Assembly (NCBI GenBank): GCA_903895725.1 | Contig: CAITUV010000081.1 | Location: 1 to 49,563, forward strand | DNA from: an uncultured Myxococcales bacterium | GTDB lineage: Bacteria > Myxococcota_A > UBA9042 > CAIXZC01 | DNA length: 49,563 nt | Reading direction: 5' to 3' | Part shown: piece by piece, positions 32,596-39,661 of the stretch | Layout: each line of letters starts with the position of its first letter | How positions within the stretch are numbered: the first letter of the stretch is position 1 | Position numbers and translations under genes: made by a program | Notes under the pieces: model-generated | The model's database searches: none | Seen by the model: only the letters and a program-made list of their open reading frames with translations | What the model was told of the DNA's origin: nothing

Positions 32596-33276
32596 ATGGT
32601 GACGGACGTGCGCAGGAGGAAGGATGAGGAGCGGAAGGAGCGAACCCGGGCCCTCCTGCTCGAGGCGGCGGCAACTGTGTTCGCCCGGCAGGGGTACCAC
32701 CCCACCCTGATCTCGGAGATCGTGGAAGAGGCGGGCGTTGGGCAGGGAACCTTCTACCGGCATTTCCCCGACAAGAGGGCGATCTTCGGGGCGCTGTTCG
32801 ACCACCTCGTCGACCAGGTGGTTGCCGAAATCAGTCGCATTGCGGAGGACCTCCCCTCCGACGCCGAGCAGTACCGGGAAGTCTCGGTGCGCGTGGTGGC
32901 CGCAACGGCCCGTCTTCTGCGCTCGAACCGGGCCCTCGTCCAGCTCTTCCTTGCAGAGGGGCCCTCGGTGGACCGTGACTTCGGGGCACGGCTGGATTCC
33001 ATCTACGAGCAGCTGGCTCTGCTGGCCAAGGGATACCTCGATCACGCGGTCGAGCACGGATTTGCCCGCCCCTGCCACAGTTACCTGGTCGGGCAGATGC
33101 TGGTTGGCGCAGGGTTGCGCCTGATGCAGGTGTACTTTGACGGTCACCTGGACGACATCGGGGTGGAAGGGAGCGTTCGAGAAGCCGTCGACCTGGCGTT
33201 CTTCGGATTCGGTCCGCGGAGGACGGATGCCGGGCCGTCCGTTTCCACACGTACCGCCAGAAGGAGGAGACAATGA
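32596..33276 (+). CDS. TetR/AcrR-family transcriptional regulator
   Basis: A 226-residue regulator. Residues about 15-62 hold the TetR helix-turn-helix (LLEAAATVFARQGYHPTLIS, then VGQGTFYRHFPDKRAIF). The C-terminal part is helical and would bind a ligand, plausibly an acyl-CoA given the neighbours. The ATG at 32596 was chosen because the upstream in-frame extension is not TetR-like. It is divergent from the synthetase operon and overlaps the SDR gene by 4 bp. It likely binds TGCTGCA-type palindromes in the shared intergenic region and controls the synthetase arm; whether it controls itself is not clear from the sequence. Confidence 0.9.
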   Translation: MVTDVRRRKDEERKERTRALLLEAAATVFARQGYHPTLISEIVEEAGVGQGTFYRHFPDKRAIFGALFDHLVDQVVAEISRIAEDLPSDAEQYREVSVRVVAATARLLRSNRALVQLFLAEGPSVDRDFGARLDSIYEQLALLAKGYLDHAVEHGFARPCHSYLVGQMLVGAGLRLMQVYFDGHLDDIGVEGSVREAVDLAFFGFGPRRTDAGPSVSTRTARRRRQ

Positions 33277-34136
33277 GCACGAATGTGCGTTGGTGCCTCA
33301 TCACCGGAGCTGCGGGGGGGATCGGGATCGCACTGGCCCGGGAGTTTGGCCGCCGGGGATACCGGCTGCTCCTGACCGACCGGGACCCGGAGGGCCTGGC
33401 TCTCGCGACTCAGCAGGTGGCGGGCAGCGAGGGGCTCGTCGAGTGCCGTCCCCTGGACGTCACGGACAACGGCCAGATTGAGGCTCTGGCCGACTGGTGC
33501 CGACAATCCGGATGTGCCCCCGACGTGCTCGTCAACAATGCGGGCATCGGACACATGGGCGAGCTGGCTACCACGACTCCCGAGGTCTGGCGCCGACTCG
33601 TCGAGGTCGACCTGCTTGGCCCCGTGAGCATGGTCCACGCCTTCCTCCCGCTGTTGCGGGAGCGCAACCGGGGGCACATCGTGAACGTGTCCTCGGGACA
33701 GGCGTTCTTCCGCTTGCCGACCTGGGGAGCCTATGCGGCGGTAAAAGCCGCCCTCGGAGTCTACTCGGAGGTGCTCGGCTTCGAGCTGTCCGGGACCGGA
33801 ATCCGGGTGACCACCGTGTATCCGTTCATGGTCAATACAGGGTTCTACAAGGGAATCTCGGGCGAGACGGCCGGGTCCCGGCTGGCCATGCGCCTGGTGC
33901 CTTACTACTCGAACCGACCGGAGACGGTGGCACGGGCTATCGTCCGGGCCGTCGAGGGGCACCGCCGGGTCGAGCTGGTGACGCCGCTCAACCTGGTGGG
34001 CTTCTACGGCCGAGTCCTTCCGCTGGCCCCGGAGATCATCGCAGGGGTGTCGAACCTGGTGCTGCGTCGGGGGGGCAGGCGCCGTCCCGAAGAGCCGAAC
34101 AGGAAGAAGTCGGTCGAGCGAACCGAAGCGAGGTGA
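33273..34136 (+). CDS. Short-chain dehydrogenase/reductase (SDR)
   Basis: A 287-residue SDR. The nucleotide-binding TGAAGGIG lies at 11-18, LDVTD at about 61-65, NNAG at 88-91, and the catalytic Ser141, Tyr154 and Lys158 in NVSSGQAFFRLPTWGAYAAVK. A Thr-containing NTGFY segment follows the active site. It would reduce a keto group, or oxidise an alcohol, with NAD(P)H. The C-terminal tail is very basic. It sits between TetR and a small unknown gene and may act on the product of the condensing enzyme encoded in the other arm. Confidence 0.9.
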   Translation: MSTNVRWCLITGAAGGIGIALAREFGRRGYRLLLTDRDPEGLALATQQVAGSEGLVECRPLDVTDNGQIEALADWCRQSGCAPDVLVNNAGIGHMGELATTTPEVWRRLVEVDLLGPVSMVHAFLPLLRERNRGHIVNVSSGQAFFRLPTWGAYAAVKAALGVYSEVLGFELSGTGIRVTTVYPFMVNTGFYKGISGETAGSRLAMRLVPYYSNRPETVARAIVRAVEGHRRVELVTPLNLVGFYGRVLPLAPEIIAGVSNLVLRRGGRRRPEEPNRKKSVERTEAR

Positions 34137-34139
34137 ACC

Positions 34140-34652
34140 ATGCTTCATCAGGCCGCCGAATGGCTCAGAGACCACATCGACGCCGGATACTCCCTGGACG
34201 AGGTGATGGCCGGGACGCACGAGTTCGAGCCCGGAGCGGGCCCCCCCGGAACTCACCCGTTCCGCTTCGTAGTGAAGTGGGGCTCGGACTCGATGCGCGG
34301 GTTCCTGCATCCGGGCGAACAGTTCCTCACTGCAGCGCTGGCCGGCACCGTGACCGCCGGCAGCCTGTGTGCCGACGCCCCCTGCGCAGGTTCGCTGCGG
34401 ATCGACTACTTCGGCCGCCACTCCATCCGCTATGTCTTCGAGTTTGACTCGGCTCAGGGGCAGTGCCGGTTCGTCGGCGAGAAGGTCAACATCCGTGCCT
34501 GGAACCTGCCGGTCTCGCACACCACGTGCTTCGGCACCGTGACCCGAATCTCGGACGGCCGCCTTGTCTCCCGGGCCGTCGTCCACTTCCGCCTGCGCAC
34601 CCTGCCCGCATTCCTGGGCAGCCTGCGCGTTCGGGCAGCAAACCACGCGTAG
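34140..34652 (+). CDS. Uncharacterised protein in the lipid-type cluster
   Basis: A 170-residue protein that I do not recognise. It is beta-rich in its second half (LRIDYFGRHSIRYVFEFDS, VSHTTCFGTVTRISDGRLVSRAVVHFRL) with no signal peptide or membrane helix. A compact lipid-handling fold is possible but not shown. It starts 3 bp after the SDR stop, so it is probably co-transcribed with TetR and SDR. Base composition matches its neighbours. Confidence 0.7.
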   Translation: MLHQAAEWLRDHIDAGYSLDEVMAGTHEFEPGAGPPGTHPFRFVVKWGSDSMRGFLHPGEQFLTAALAGTVTAGSLCADAPCAGSLRIDYFGRHSIRYVFEFDSAQGQCRFVGEKVNIRAWNLPVSHTTCFGTVTRISDGRLVSRAVVHFRLRTLPAFLGSLRVRAANHA

Positions 34653-34815
34653 GTCGGCGGTCCGCAGCGGCTTGCAGGGCCGAGGGCCCCGGCCTCTGCC
34701 AAGAGCCATAGCCCTGCCTGTTTTCAAGGCCCGCTGCATGGTCATGGAGAACCAGCCGGAAGCGTGGTATCCTGACAAGCGGGCGCTGTCTCGGAAGACC
34801 GCCAGAGAGGAGAGC

Positions 34816-35325
34816 ATGAGGAGGGCCATCGAGATCTTGGAGCAGCTCGTGGGGGACGGCACGCTGAAGGCGTACGCCATCGGCGGCGGTGTGGCGGCGA
34901 CATTTTACGCGGAGCCCGTTCTCACTTACGACCTCGATGCTTTCGTGCTGCTTCCACCCAGCTCCGGTCTGCTCGTCTCCCTGTCGCCGCTCTACGACAA
35001 GCTCCGAGGGATGGGCTTTGCTGAGGACCAGGAGCACGTGTTGGTCGGGGGCCTTCCGGTCCAGTTCATCCCCGCATACAACGCACTCGTGGAGGAGGCC
35101 GTCGAGAACGCCGTGCCATTGCCGTTCGGAGACACGACCGTCCGGGTGGTTTCGCCGGAGCATCTGCTCTGCATCATGCTCCAGACGGGAAGACCCAAGG
35201 ACCGTGCCAGGGCCGCACTGTTCATTGAGGAGGCTGAGGTCGATCGGGGGCGGCTGATGGAGATCCTGAGTCGCCACGGGCTGGTGCACCGGTGGACCGC
35301 ACTGACCGAAGGGAGGCCTGCGTGA
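34816..35325 (+). CDS. Nucleotidyltransferase-fold protein (AbiEii/MNT-like)
   Basis: A 169-residue protein with the minimal nucleotidyltransferase pattern: helix 1, AIGGGVAATFYA (about 21-32) and YDLDAFV (Asp39 and Asp41) for metal binding. A VSPEHLLCIMLQTGRPKDRARA segment is typical of AbiEii-type and related antitoxin/toxin nucleotidyltransferases. The start is ATG with GAGAGGAGAGC just upstream. It overlaps a 63-codon gene by 4 bp (GTGA). The two-gene arrangement resembles toxin-antitoxin or defence cassettes, but neither role is established here. Confidence 0.75.
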   Translation: MRRAIEILEQLVGDGTLKAYAIGGGVAATFYAEPVLTYDLDAFVLLPPSSGLLVSLSPLYDKLRGMGFAEDQEHVLVGGLPVQFIPAYNALVEEAVENAVPLPFGDTTVRVVSPEHLLCIMLQTGRPKDRARAALFIEEAEVDRGRLMEILSRHGLVHRWTALTEGRPA

Positions 35326-35513
35326 CCGGACAGCGCGAGGACAACGGGTTCCCGTCGGCCGTTCAGGCGGCCGACGCCCGTCGCAGGAGTCAGTTGGTGC
35401 GACTGCCGATCGAGGAGAAGCTGCGCCTCCTGGTTGAGCTCCAACGGCTCGCGGCCGACATCGCCCGCTCCCGAAGACGCCCCGCCCGGAATCCGTGGCA
35501 GCTGGAGGCCTGA
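35322..35513 (+). CDS. Small helical partner of the nucleotidyltransferase-like protein
   Basis: A 63-residue protein with a GTG start that overlaps the previous stop (GTGA). The core, SQLVRLPIEEKLRLLVELQRLA, is a predicted amphipathic helix, and the tail is Arg/Pro-rich. Short proteins of this type are often encoded after such nucleotidyltransferases. A role as partner or cognate inhibitor is inferred from coupling only. An ATG 30 bp upstream in the same frame is less likely because it lies inside the preceding gene without a better ribosome-binding site. Confidence 0.6.
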   Translation: MTGQREDNGFPSAVQAADARRRSQLVRLPIEEKLRLLVELQRLAADIARSRRRPARNPWQLEA

Positions 35514-35883
35514 TCCACAGAAGCAGTTGAGGTGCGCGACGAAGAGCCCACCTCCGCCTCGACGATGGCCCGAGTCCCGCCCCTTGTGCCACCTTTGTGA
35601 CATCAGCCTAGGCCGATGCGTTGCAGGGGCCGTGGGTGCCGGGCCGCCCATGCGCCGCATCGGCCATCGGTACCGGAATGCCAATCAGTCCGTCGATTCG
35701 AGGCGGAAGCGCCGGGCGGGGGCAAGCTGTTGCATGGGTGCGACAGCAGGACGAATGGGTCACGCGGACCGACTGCCTTCCTGTCACCGAGGGAGTCAAG
35801 CGACAGCCCACGTGGGTTGTTCTTGAAACGACGGGCCTTCCGTTGTCCACCTGAATGATGCGCAGGCCATCACCCTAGATTCT
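35514..35883. other. Non-coding stretch (370 bp)
   Basis: No convincing gene is seen. It contains the repeat motif at 35585-35608 and the 13-mer GGCCGATGCGTTG (35611-35623), both found again about 770-890 bp downstream, and a palindromic-looking GC stretch near 35630-35670. The short open frames have no recognisable protein character. Confidence 0.5.
35585..35608 (+). repeat. Dispersed direct repeat, copy 1 (copy 2 at 36354-36377)
   Basis: TGTGCC, two variable bases, then CTTTGTGACATCAGCC occurs here and at 36354-36377 in the same orientation. The two copies flank the AT-rich zinc-ribbon gene at about 770 bp spacing. A second shared 13-mer, GGCCGATGCGTTG, is at 35611 and 36503. Confidence 0.75.
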
Positions 35884-36105
35884 CTACCATTCCTCATGTC
35901 TGTTGTCTCTGAGCGCCTTGACATCTTCTAAAGATTCAATCCATTCCTCAGTAAAACCGCAACCAAAACAAACGAATCGAGTAACCATAACAACACTAAA
36001 AGTTTTTACGGGAATAGCGTTTGCGAGACCACCATGTGCCGTCCTGGATGGAACGCGAAGAATATCGCCGACGCCGCACTTAGGACATTTCTTTGTATTC
36101 TTCAA
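35884..36105 (-). CDS. Small zinc-ribbon protein in an AT-rich island
   Basis: A 73-residue protein beginning at a TTG codon (36105), read as Met, then KNTKKCPKCG. This start has GGAGG 4 bp upstream and matches how related small proteins start as I recall them (KCPKCG near the N-terminus). A GTG 48 bp upstream (36153) is the alternative. Two Cys pairs (CPKC at about 7-10 and CFGC at about 46-49) form a zinc ribbon, followed by FTEEWIESLEDV. It may bind nucleic acid or a partner protein; function unknown. The codons are far richer in A/T than all neighbours, which suggests transfer from a low-GC donor. Confidence 0.72.
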   Translation of the reverse strand: MKNTKKCPKCGVGDILRVPSRTAHGGLANAIPVKTFSVVMVTRFVCFGCGFTEEWIESLEDVKALRDNRHEEW

Positions 36106-36586
36106 AGATGCCTCCAGTATATTTGGATTCTGTTTCTCCAGAGGCCACACCACTGCCAGTCCGATTTCCGCTTGGCGGGCGGCCCCCGCCCCGCCACGGG
36201 CATGCTACACTGGTGCGAGTGGCGTGGGAAGCGGAATCGCTGGGCCTATCAGCGCGACCTTGCGTCGGCCTGTTGGTTGGCAGGGAGGCATGCCGCATCC
36301 GCCTGGAGCGCAACTCAGAGGGCATCAAGGAGACTGCGGACACGGCACTCCTCTGTGCCCTCTTTGTGACATCAGCCGGCGCAACCGGGGCCTATCCCCG
36401 CCAACTCCAACCGACAACTCCGGGTTGTACGCAATGGCCCGAAATGCGGCCCATCCGAGACTCCCAGGTGGGTTATGGCGCATGCCCGGGTTTGCATTGC
36501 AGGGCCGATGCGTTGGAGATGTGCAGCAGCTGCAGGCAGCGTGACGGCCGAGGCGGCTCATCGGCCGATGGTGCGGGCAACCCGGC
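36106..36586. other. Non-coding stretch before the 23-bp repeats
   Basis: No gene is supported. The open frames here have no protein-like composition. The second copy of the dispersed repeat lies at 36354-36377 and the second GGCCGATGCGTTG copy at 36503-36515. GC content rises again from about 36170. Confidence 0.5.
36354..36377 (+). repeat. Dispersed direct repeat, copy 2
   Basis: Second copy of the TGTGCC-NN-CTTTGTGACATCAGCC motif described at 35585-35608. Confidence 0.75.
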
Positions 36587-36632
36587 GGCACATCCACACC
36601 CGCACCCACGGCACATCCGCTGGGTGACCCCG
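36587..36632. repeat. 23-bp repeat, isolated pair of copies
   Basis: Two units beginning GGCACATCC start at 36587 and 36610 with 23-bp period. They share their sequence with the larger array at 36752-36866 and are separated from it by two hairpins. Confidence 0.7.
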
Positions 36633-36653
36633 GGTCCGCTCCCGGACCCGGGG
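36628..36653. promoter_or_regulatory. Strong hairpin (11-bp perfect arms)
   Basis: CCCCGGGTCCG-CTCC-CGGACCCGGGG is a perfect inverted repeat with a 4-base loop. It could terminate transcription or mark a repeat-element end. It is not followed by a T-run on the plus strand (CTATAGC follows). Confidence 0.65.
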
Positions 36654-36691
36654 CTATAGCAGGCCGAGGTGGGGCACAGGCCGCTGGGCCA

Positions 36692-36711
36692 CCCCCCGGA
36701 TTCCCGGGGGG
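36692..36711. promoter_or_regulatory. Second hairpin (8-bp perfect arms)
   Basis: CCCCCCGG-ATTC-CCGGGGGG is a perfect inverted repeat, about 40 bp after the first. Both hairpins lie between the two sets of 23-bp repeats. Confidence 0.6.
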
Positions 36712-36751
36712 TTCAATGGATGGGGATCGATCGGGGGCGGGCCGCCTCCTC

Positions 36752-36866
36752 GGCACATCCACACCCGCACCCACGGCACATCCACACCCGCACCCACGGC
36801 ACATCCACACCCGCACCCACGGCACATCCACACCCGCACCCACGGCACATCCACACCCCACGCCCA
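36752..36866. repeat. 23-bp tandem repeat array (five copies)
   Basis: Units beginning GGCACATCC start at 36752, 36775, 36798, 36821 and 36844. The first four are identical; the last is diverged at its 3' end. There are no spacers, so this is a minisatellite and not a CRISPR. The array ends about 22 bp beyond the stop of the minus-strand gene 36889-37971. Confidence 0.85.
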
Positions 36867-36888
36867 GGTCGCCGCCGAATTCCGCTCC

Positions 36889-37971
36889 CTACAGGTCCAC
36901 CGCCCTGTCGGGAGGCACGCGGGTCACCACTTCGAACGCGGCGGAGCGGGAGGATACGAGGCGGGTCGTGCGGCCGGTGCGATGCTCCGTCAGCATCAGC
37001 TCCAGGCGTGCAAGCTTGCTGTTGTGGCACCAGAGCGGGCTACCGTCCGTGTCGGTATATCGCACCACGGCCACCGACGAGGGCGCAACCGCCCTGCCGG
37101 AAAGCTCGGCAGCACGGCTTCGGGTGGAGAACGTCCACTCGTCGAGCGAATGACGGGAGGACGCCCGCACGAGGTGGAGCGGGCTCGAGAACTCGAAGCG
37201 TCCAGCCCCCACGAACAGCACGAACGAGGAAAGCGGCGGCGAAACGAATCGAGTAAGCCGGATACGGGCCGAAAGCCCTTCGAACACGGCATCCTCGCCG
37301 CCATCGAAGCAGTTGCAGTGAGCCCAGGCCCACCCTTGCGGAAGGCGGGTTCCAAAAATGTGCCCCACCATGCCGGTTGCTGCGACGAAGTCCACGCGAT
37401 GACCCGCTCTCTCCACGTGCCCCGTCATCCGGACGTCGATGAAGCTGGAGCTGTACGTGGACCGGGCGAGGCGGGCCCGGGCGAGCAGCTCCGGCACCAG
37501 GTCGTGCTCCCGCCCCGAATGCTCCCAGCGGATGTCGAACGAGATAGGCCCGGCCCGCCCCGCAGCGCATCTTCCGTCCAGGTGACCCGATTCGGCATGG
37601 AACACATGGGTGGCCGCGAAAATCCGGCCGGCCGCACCTCCCCCCTCAGCCGACTTCAGGGGGCATGCGTCGGGCCGGCCAGGCCCCGACCGGTCAGGCT
37701 CGAACCGGTCGAGCGGGATGACCGTCTTGCCAGTGGAAACTTCGCCATCGTCGAACCAGATGGCCCACGTACCGGCCTCCCGAATGGCCCCATCCAGGAT
37801 CGTAAAGCGGAACCAGAAGGCCTGTCCCGGAGCGATGTCCACCTTCCCGAACCAGGCTTCCGAGAACGGACCCCGGCCGGCAAAACGGCGGACGAATCCG
37901 GACGGCGGGCCCATCCCATCCGCCTCTGTCTTGCCGATCAGCCACCTCGTGAATCTTCTCGGGTCGAGCAT
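36889..37971 (-). CDS. Uncharacterised beta-rich protein
   Basis: A 360-residue protein that I do not recognise with confidence. It starts MLDPRRFTRWLIGK at 37971, with GAGGAG 8 bp upstream. Sequence features include FSEAWFGKVDIAPGQAFWFRFTILDG and GWAWAHCNCFDGGEDAVFEGLSARI, with many aromatic and beta-type segments, somewhat like the hydroxyneurosporene-synthase/AttH lipocalin-like superfamily. No signal peptide is seen. It lies 72 bp downstream of the surface lipoprotein gene 38044-39081 and may belong to that operon. Substrate and role are unknown. Confidence 0.7.
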   Translation of the reverse strand: MLDPRRFTRWLIGKTEADGMGPPSGFVRRFAGRGPFSEAWFGKVDIAPGQAFWFRFTILDGAIREAGTWAIWFDDGEVSTGKTVIPLDRFEPDRSGPGRPDACPLKSAEGGGAAGRIFAATHVFHAESGHLDGRCAAGRAGPISFDIRWEHSGREHDLVPELLARARLARSTYSSSFIDVRMTGHVERAGHRVDFVAATGMVGHIFGTRLPQGWAWAHCNCFDGGEDAVFEGLSARIRLTRFVSPPLSSFVLFVGAGRFEFSSPLHLVRASSRHSLDEWTFSTRSRAAELSGRAVAPSSVAVVRYTDTDGSPLWCHNSKLARLELMLTEHRTGRTTRLVSSRSAAFEVVTRVPPDRAVDL

Positions 37972-38043
37972 GTTCCCGGCTCCTCGACCATTCGCCCTCG
38001 CACGAGGCTCTGGTCCGCCACAGCCCATCATCGACCACGCTCT

Positions 38044-39081
38044 CTACGGCTCCCCTTCCAGCACGCCGATCCCGTCCACGTCGAATCCCGCGCTCTCCTT
38101 GGTCGGGAACGGGGCGTAGATGGGATGTCCGAAGGAATCAGCCCGGCTCCCATCGCCGACCACGTCCACGAGACGAACGAAACGGATGGAGGAGAGATCC
38201 ACCTTGCCCTCCCGCACTAGCGGGAACTGCTCGAGCAGAGCCAGGTCGAAAGGTGTCCCGAAACCGCCCCGGAACTTGCCTGCCAATCCGCCGGTCAGGG
38301 TGGTCGAATGCCCGGCGAACGGACCCACGGCTTCTTCCCCGAGATAGGCGGAATCGAAACGGGCAAACTCGATGCCATCGCTGCTCACCTCGACGAAGGC
38401 CAGCTCGAGGAAAGTGTCGGTCACGCCGTTCTCGAAGACGGCGAAATCAGCCCCTGGGCCATCCTGGATGGGGGGTTCGAACATCAGCTCGATCTCCCCC
38501 CCCTGTCCCAGGCTCACCACGTCCGCCGGATTGCCCGTGGCGGGCCCCAGCGCCTGCTCCGGATGCTGCCAGTCTGCAGTCACCTCGTCTCCGAACGAGA
38601 CCGGGAGGACGGCCGACTCGGCCCAACGAACCAGCCTGGGGTCGTCCAGCGGCACGGCCGAGCTGTCCGGGGCATCGGGCGGTCCCGGGTAGGCCTCCCG
38701 TACGTCGTACACCTGCTCGAATCGTTCAGGGGCCATGCACCCAGCACCCCGCACCCGGGCAAAGACCTTCACGGTCCCGGGCTCATCCAGCACGAGGAGT
38801 CCCCCGGCCTGCCACTCGTCCGGCTCAGTCGCCTGCGGGTCGTGCGACGTCCCCACCTCCACGGTACCGGACGGGTCGGCAGCCTCCCAGGTCAGCTCGG
38901 CTCCCACGTGGATGGGCGACAGCACCGGTGCAATGCGCTCGAACCGGCCGAACCCGCCGCCGCACACGGCCTGAGTCTCTTCACCCCCGCACGAGCAGAG
39001 CAAGGCGCTGACAAGCACCGCACGGGTCAGCGGGCATCTGACCAACGCATCGCCCCCTCCGGTCACGACTTCCTGACTCAC
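38044..39081 (-). CDS. Putative surface lipoprotein (secreted beta-rich domain)
   Basis: A 345-residue lipoprotein. The GTG start at 39081 overlaps the upstream stop by 4 bp (GTGA). An export signal with LVSALLCSC follows at about residue 30. The mature part has an Ig-like N-terminal domain (LTWEAADPSGTVEVG). A beta-rich C-terminal domain follows, with ADFAVFENGVTDTFLELAFVEVSSDGIEF and GVDLSSIRFVRLVDVVGD-like segments (here KVDLSSIRFVRLVD), seen in secreted cell-surface proteins of several phyla. Function is unknown. Confidence 0.75.
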   Translation of the reverse strand: MSQEVVTGGGDALVRCPLTRAVLVSALLCSCGGEETQAVCGGGFGRFERIAPVLSPIHVGAELTWEAADPSGTVEVGTSHDPQATEPDEWQAGGLLVLDEPGTVKVFARVRGAGCMAPERFEQVYDVREAYPGPPDAPDSSAVPLDDPRLVRWAESAVLPVSFGDEVTADWQHPEQALGPATGNPADVVSLGQGGEIELMFEPPIQDGPGADFAVFENGVTDTFLELAFVEVSSDGIEFARFDSAYLGEEAVGPFAGHSTTLTGGLAGKFRGGFGTPFDLALLEQFPLVREGKVDLSSIRFVRLVDVVGDGSRADSFGHPIYAPFPTKESAGFDVDGIGVLEGEP

Positions 39082-39581
39082 CGGTCTTCTCCAAAGACGT
39101 CGATCTCGCACCCGGAAAACGTCTCCTCCGCTCCCCGCTCTTCACGTCCGATTCCCGCGGCCGGGGCCTTCTCTCCGAGCCTGTCGAACCGGAACCGGAT
39201 CGGGACTCTCATCTGGCGACCGGACCCGGGGACCGCGCTCGACAGGAGGGCGGAACGGTAGCACCCGGTCACAGAATCGCTGTCCTCCCCGGGCACGTCC
39301 GAGTCGAGTCTCCCCAGCCCTACTGGAAGCCCGTCTGGAGCGTACACGACCTCGGCGGTCACGAAGAACCGGGGGGCCACCGCATCACTGAACTCGGCCT
39401 GCCTCGCCGCTGCTCGTTGTGCAGCCAGAGAGCAGGCCAGGAAATCCCCCTGGAGCGCCCGGTGGGAAAGAAACGCGCAGGTCTCTTTCCTCTGGTCTGC
39501 CGGAAGCTCGCTGAATGCCGCGGCACAGCCCGAAAGCAGGACGGCCAGGGCCACGGTCCAGACAGTTGCCTTTCCCTTCAT
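39078..39581 (-). CDS. Small uncharacterised lipoprotein
   Basis: A 167-residue predicted lipoprotein: MKGKATVWTVALAVLLSGC, with Cys19 the lipidation site. The mature part is 148 residues, with Cys35, Cys49, Cys106 and Cys157 available for disulfides, and FRFDRLGE near the end. I recognise no family. It follows the CHAP-domain gene by 80 bp and is coupled to the next lipoprotein by a 4-bp overlap, so it is probably a component of the same envelope operon. GGAAGG lies 8-9 bp upstream of the ATG. Confidence 0.7.
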   Translation of the reverse strand: MKGKATVWTVALAVLLSGCAAAFSELPADQRKETCAFLSHRALQGDFLACSLAAQRAAARQAEFSDAVAPRFFVTAEVVYAPDGLPVGLGRLDSDVPGEDSDSVTGCYRSALLSSAVPGSGRQMRVPIRFRFDRLGEKAPAAGIGREERGAEETFSGCEIDVFGEDR

Positions 39582-39661
39582 CCCGACATCCTTCCCGCGA
39601 GCCGACAGCCGGGTAGCGACTCCCCTGAGGCTCCGGGGCTTCCTCTTTCCCGCCCCTGCGC

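Noticed and set aside
28629..34652. Assignment as a canonical OleABCD olefin cluster
   Set aside because: The hydrolase has a PhaC-type Cys nucleophile, the condensing enzyme lacks the usual Asn, and the genes are split by a TetR gene.
36325..36861. Repetitive minus-strand frames with VDVPWVRVWMC-type repeats
   Set aside because: They are readings of the 23-bp array; the period is not a multiple of 3 and no protein family is recognisable.
36752..36866. CRISPR array
   Set aside because: The units are contiguous without spacers, and no cas genes are nearby. The same holds for the 24-bp array at 49434-49563.
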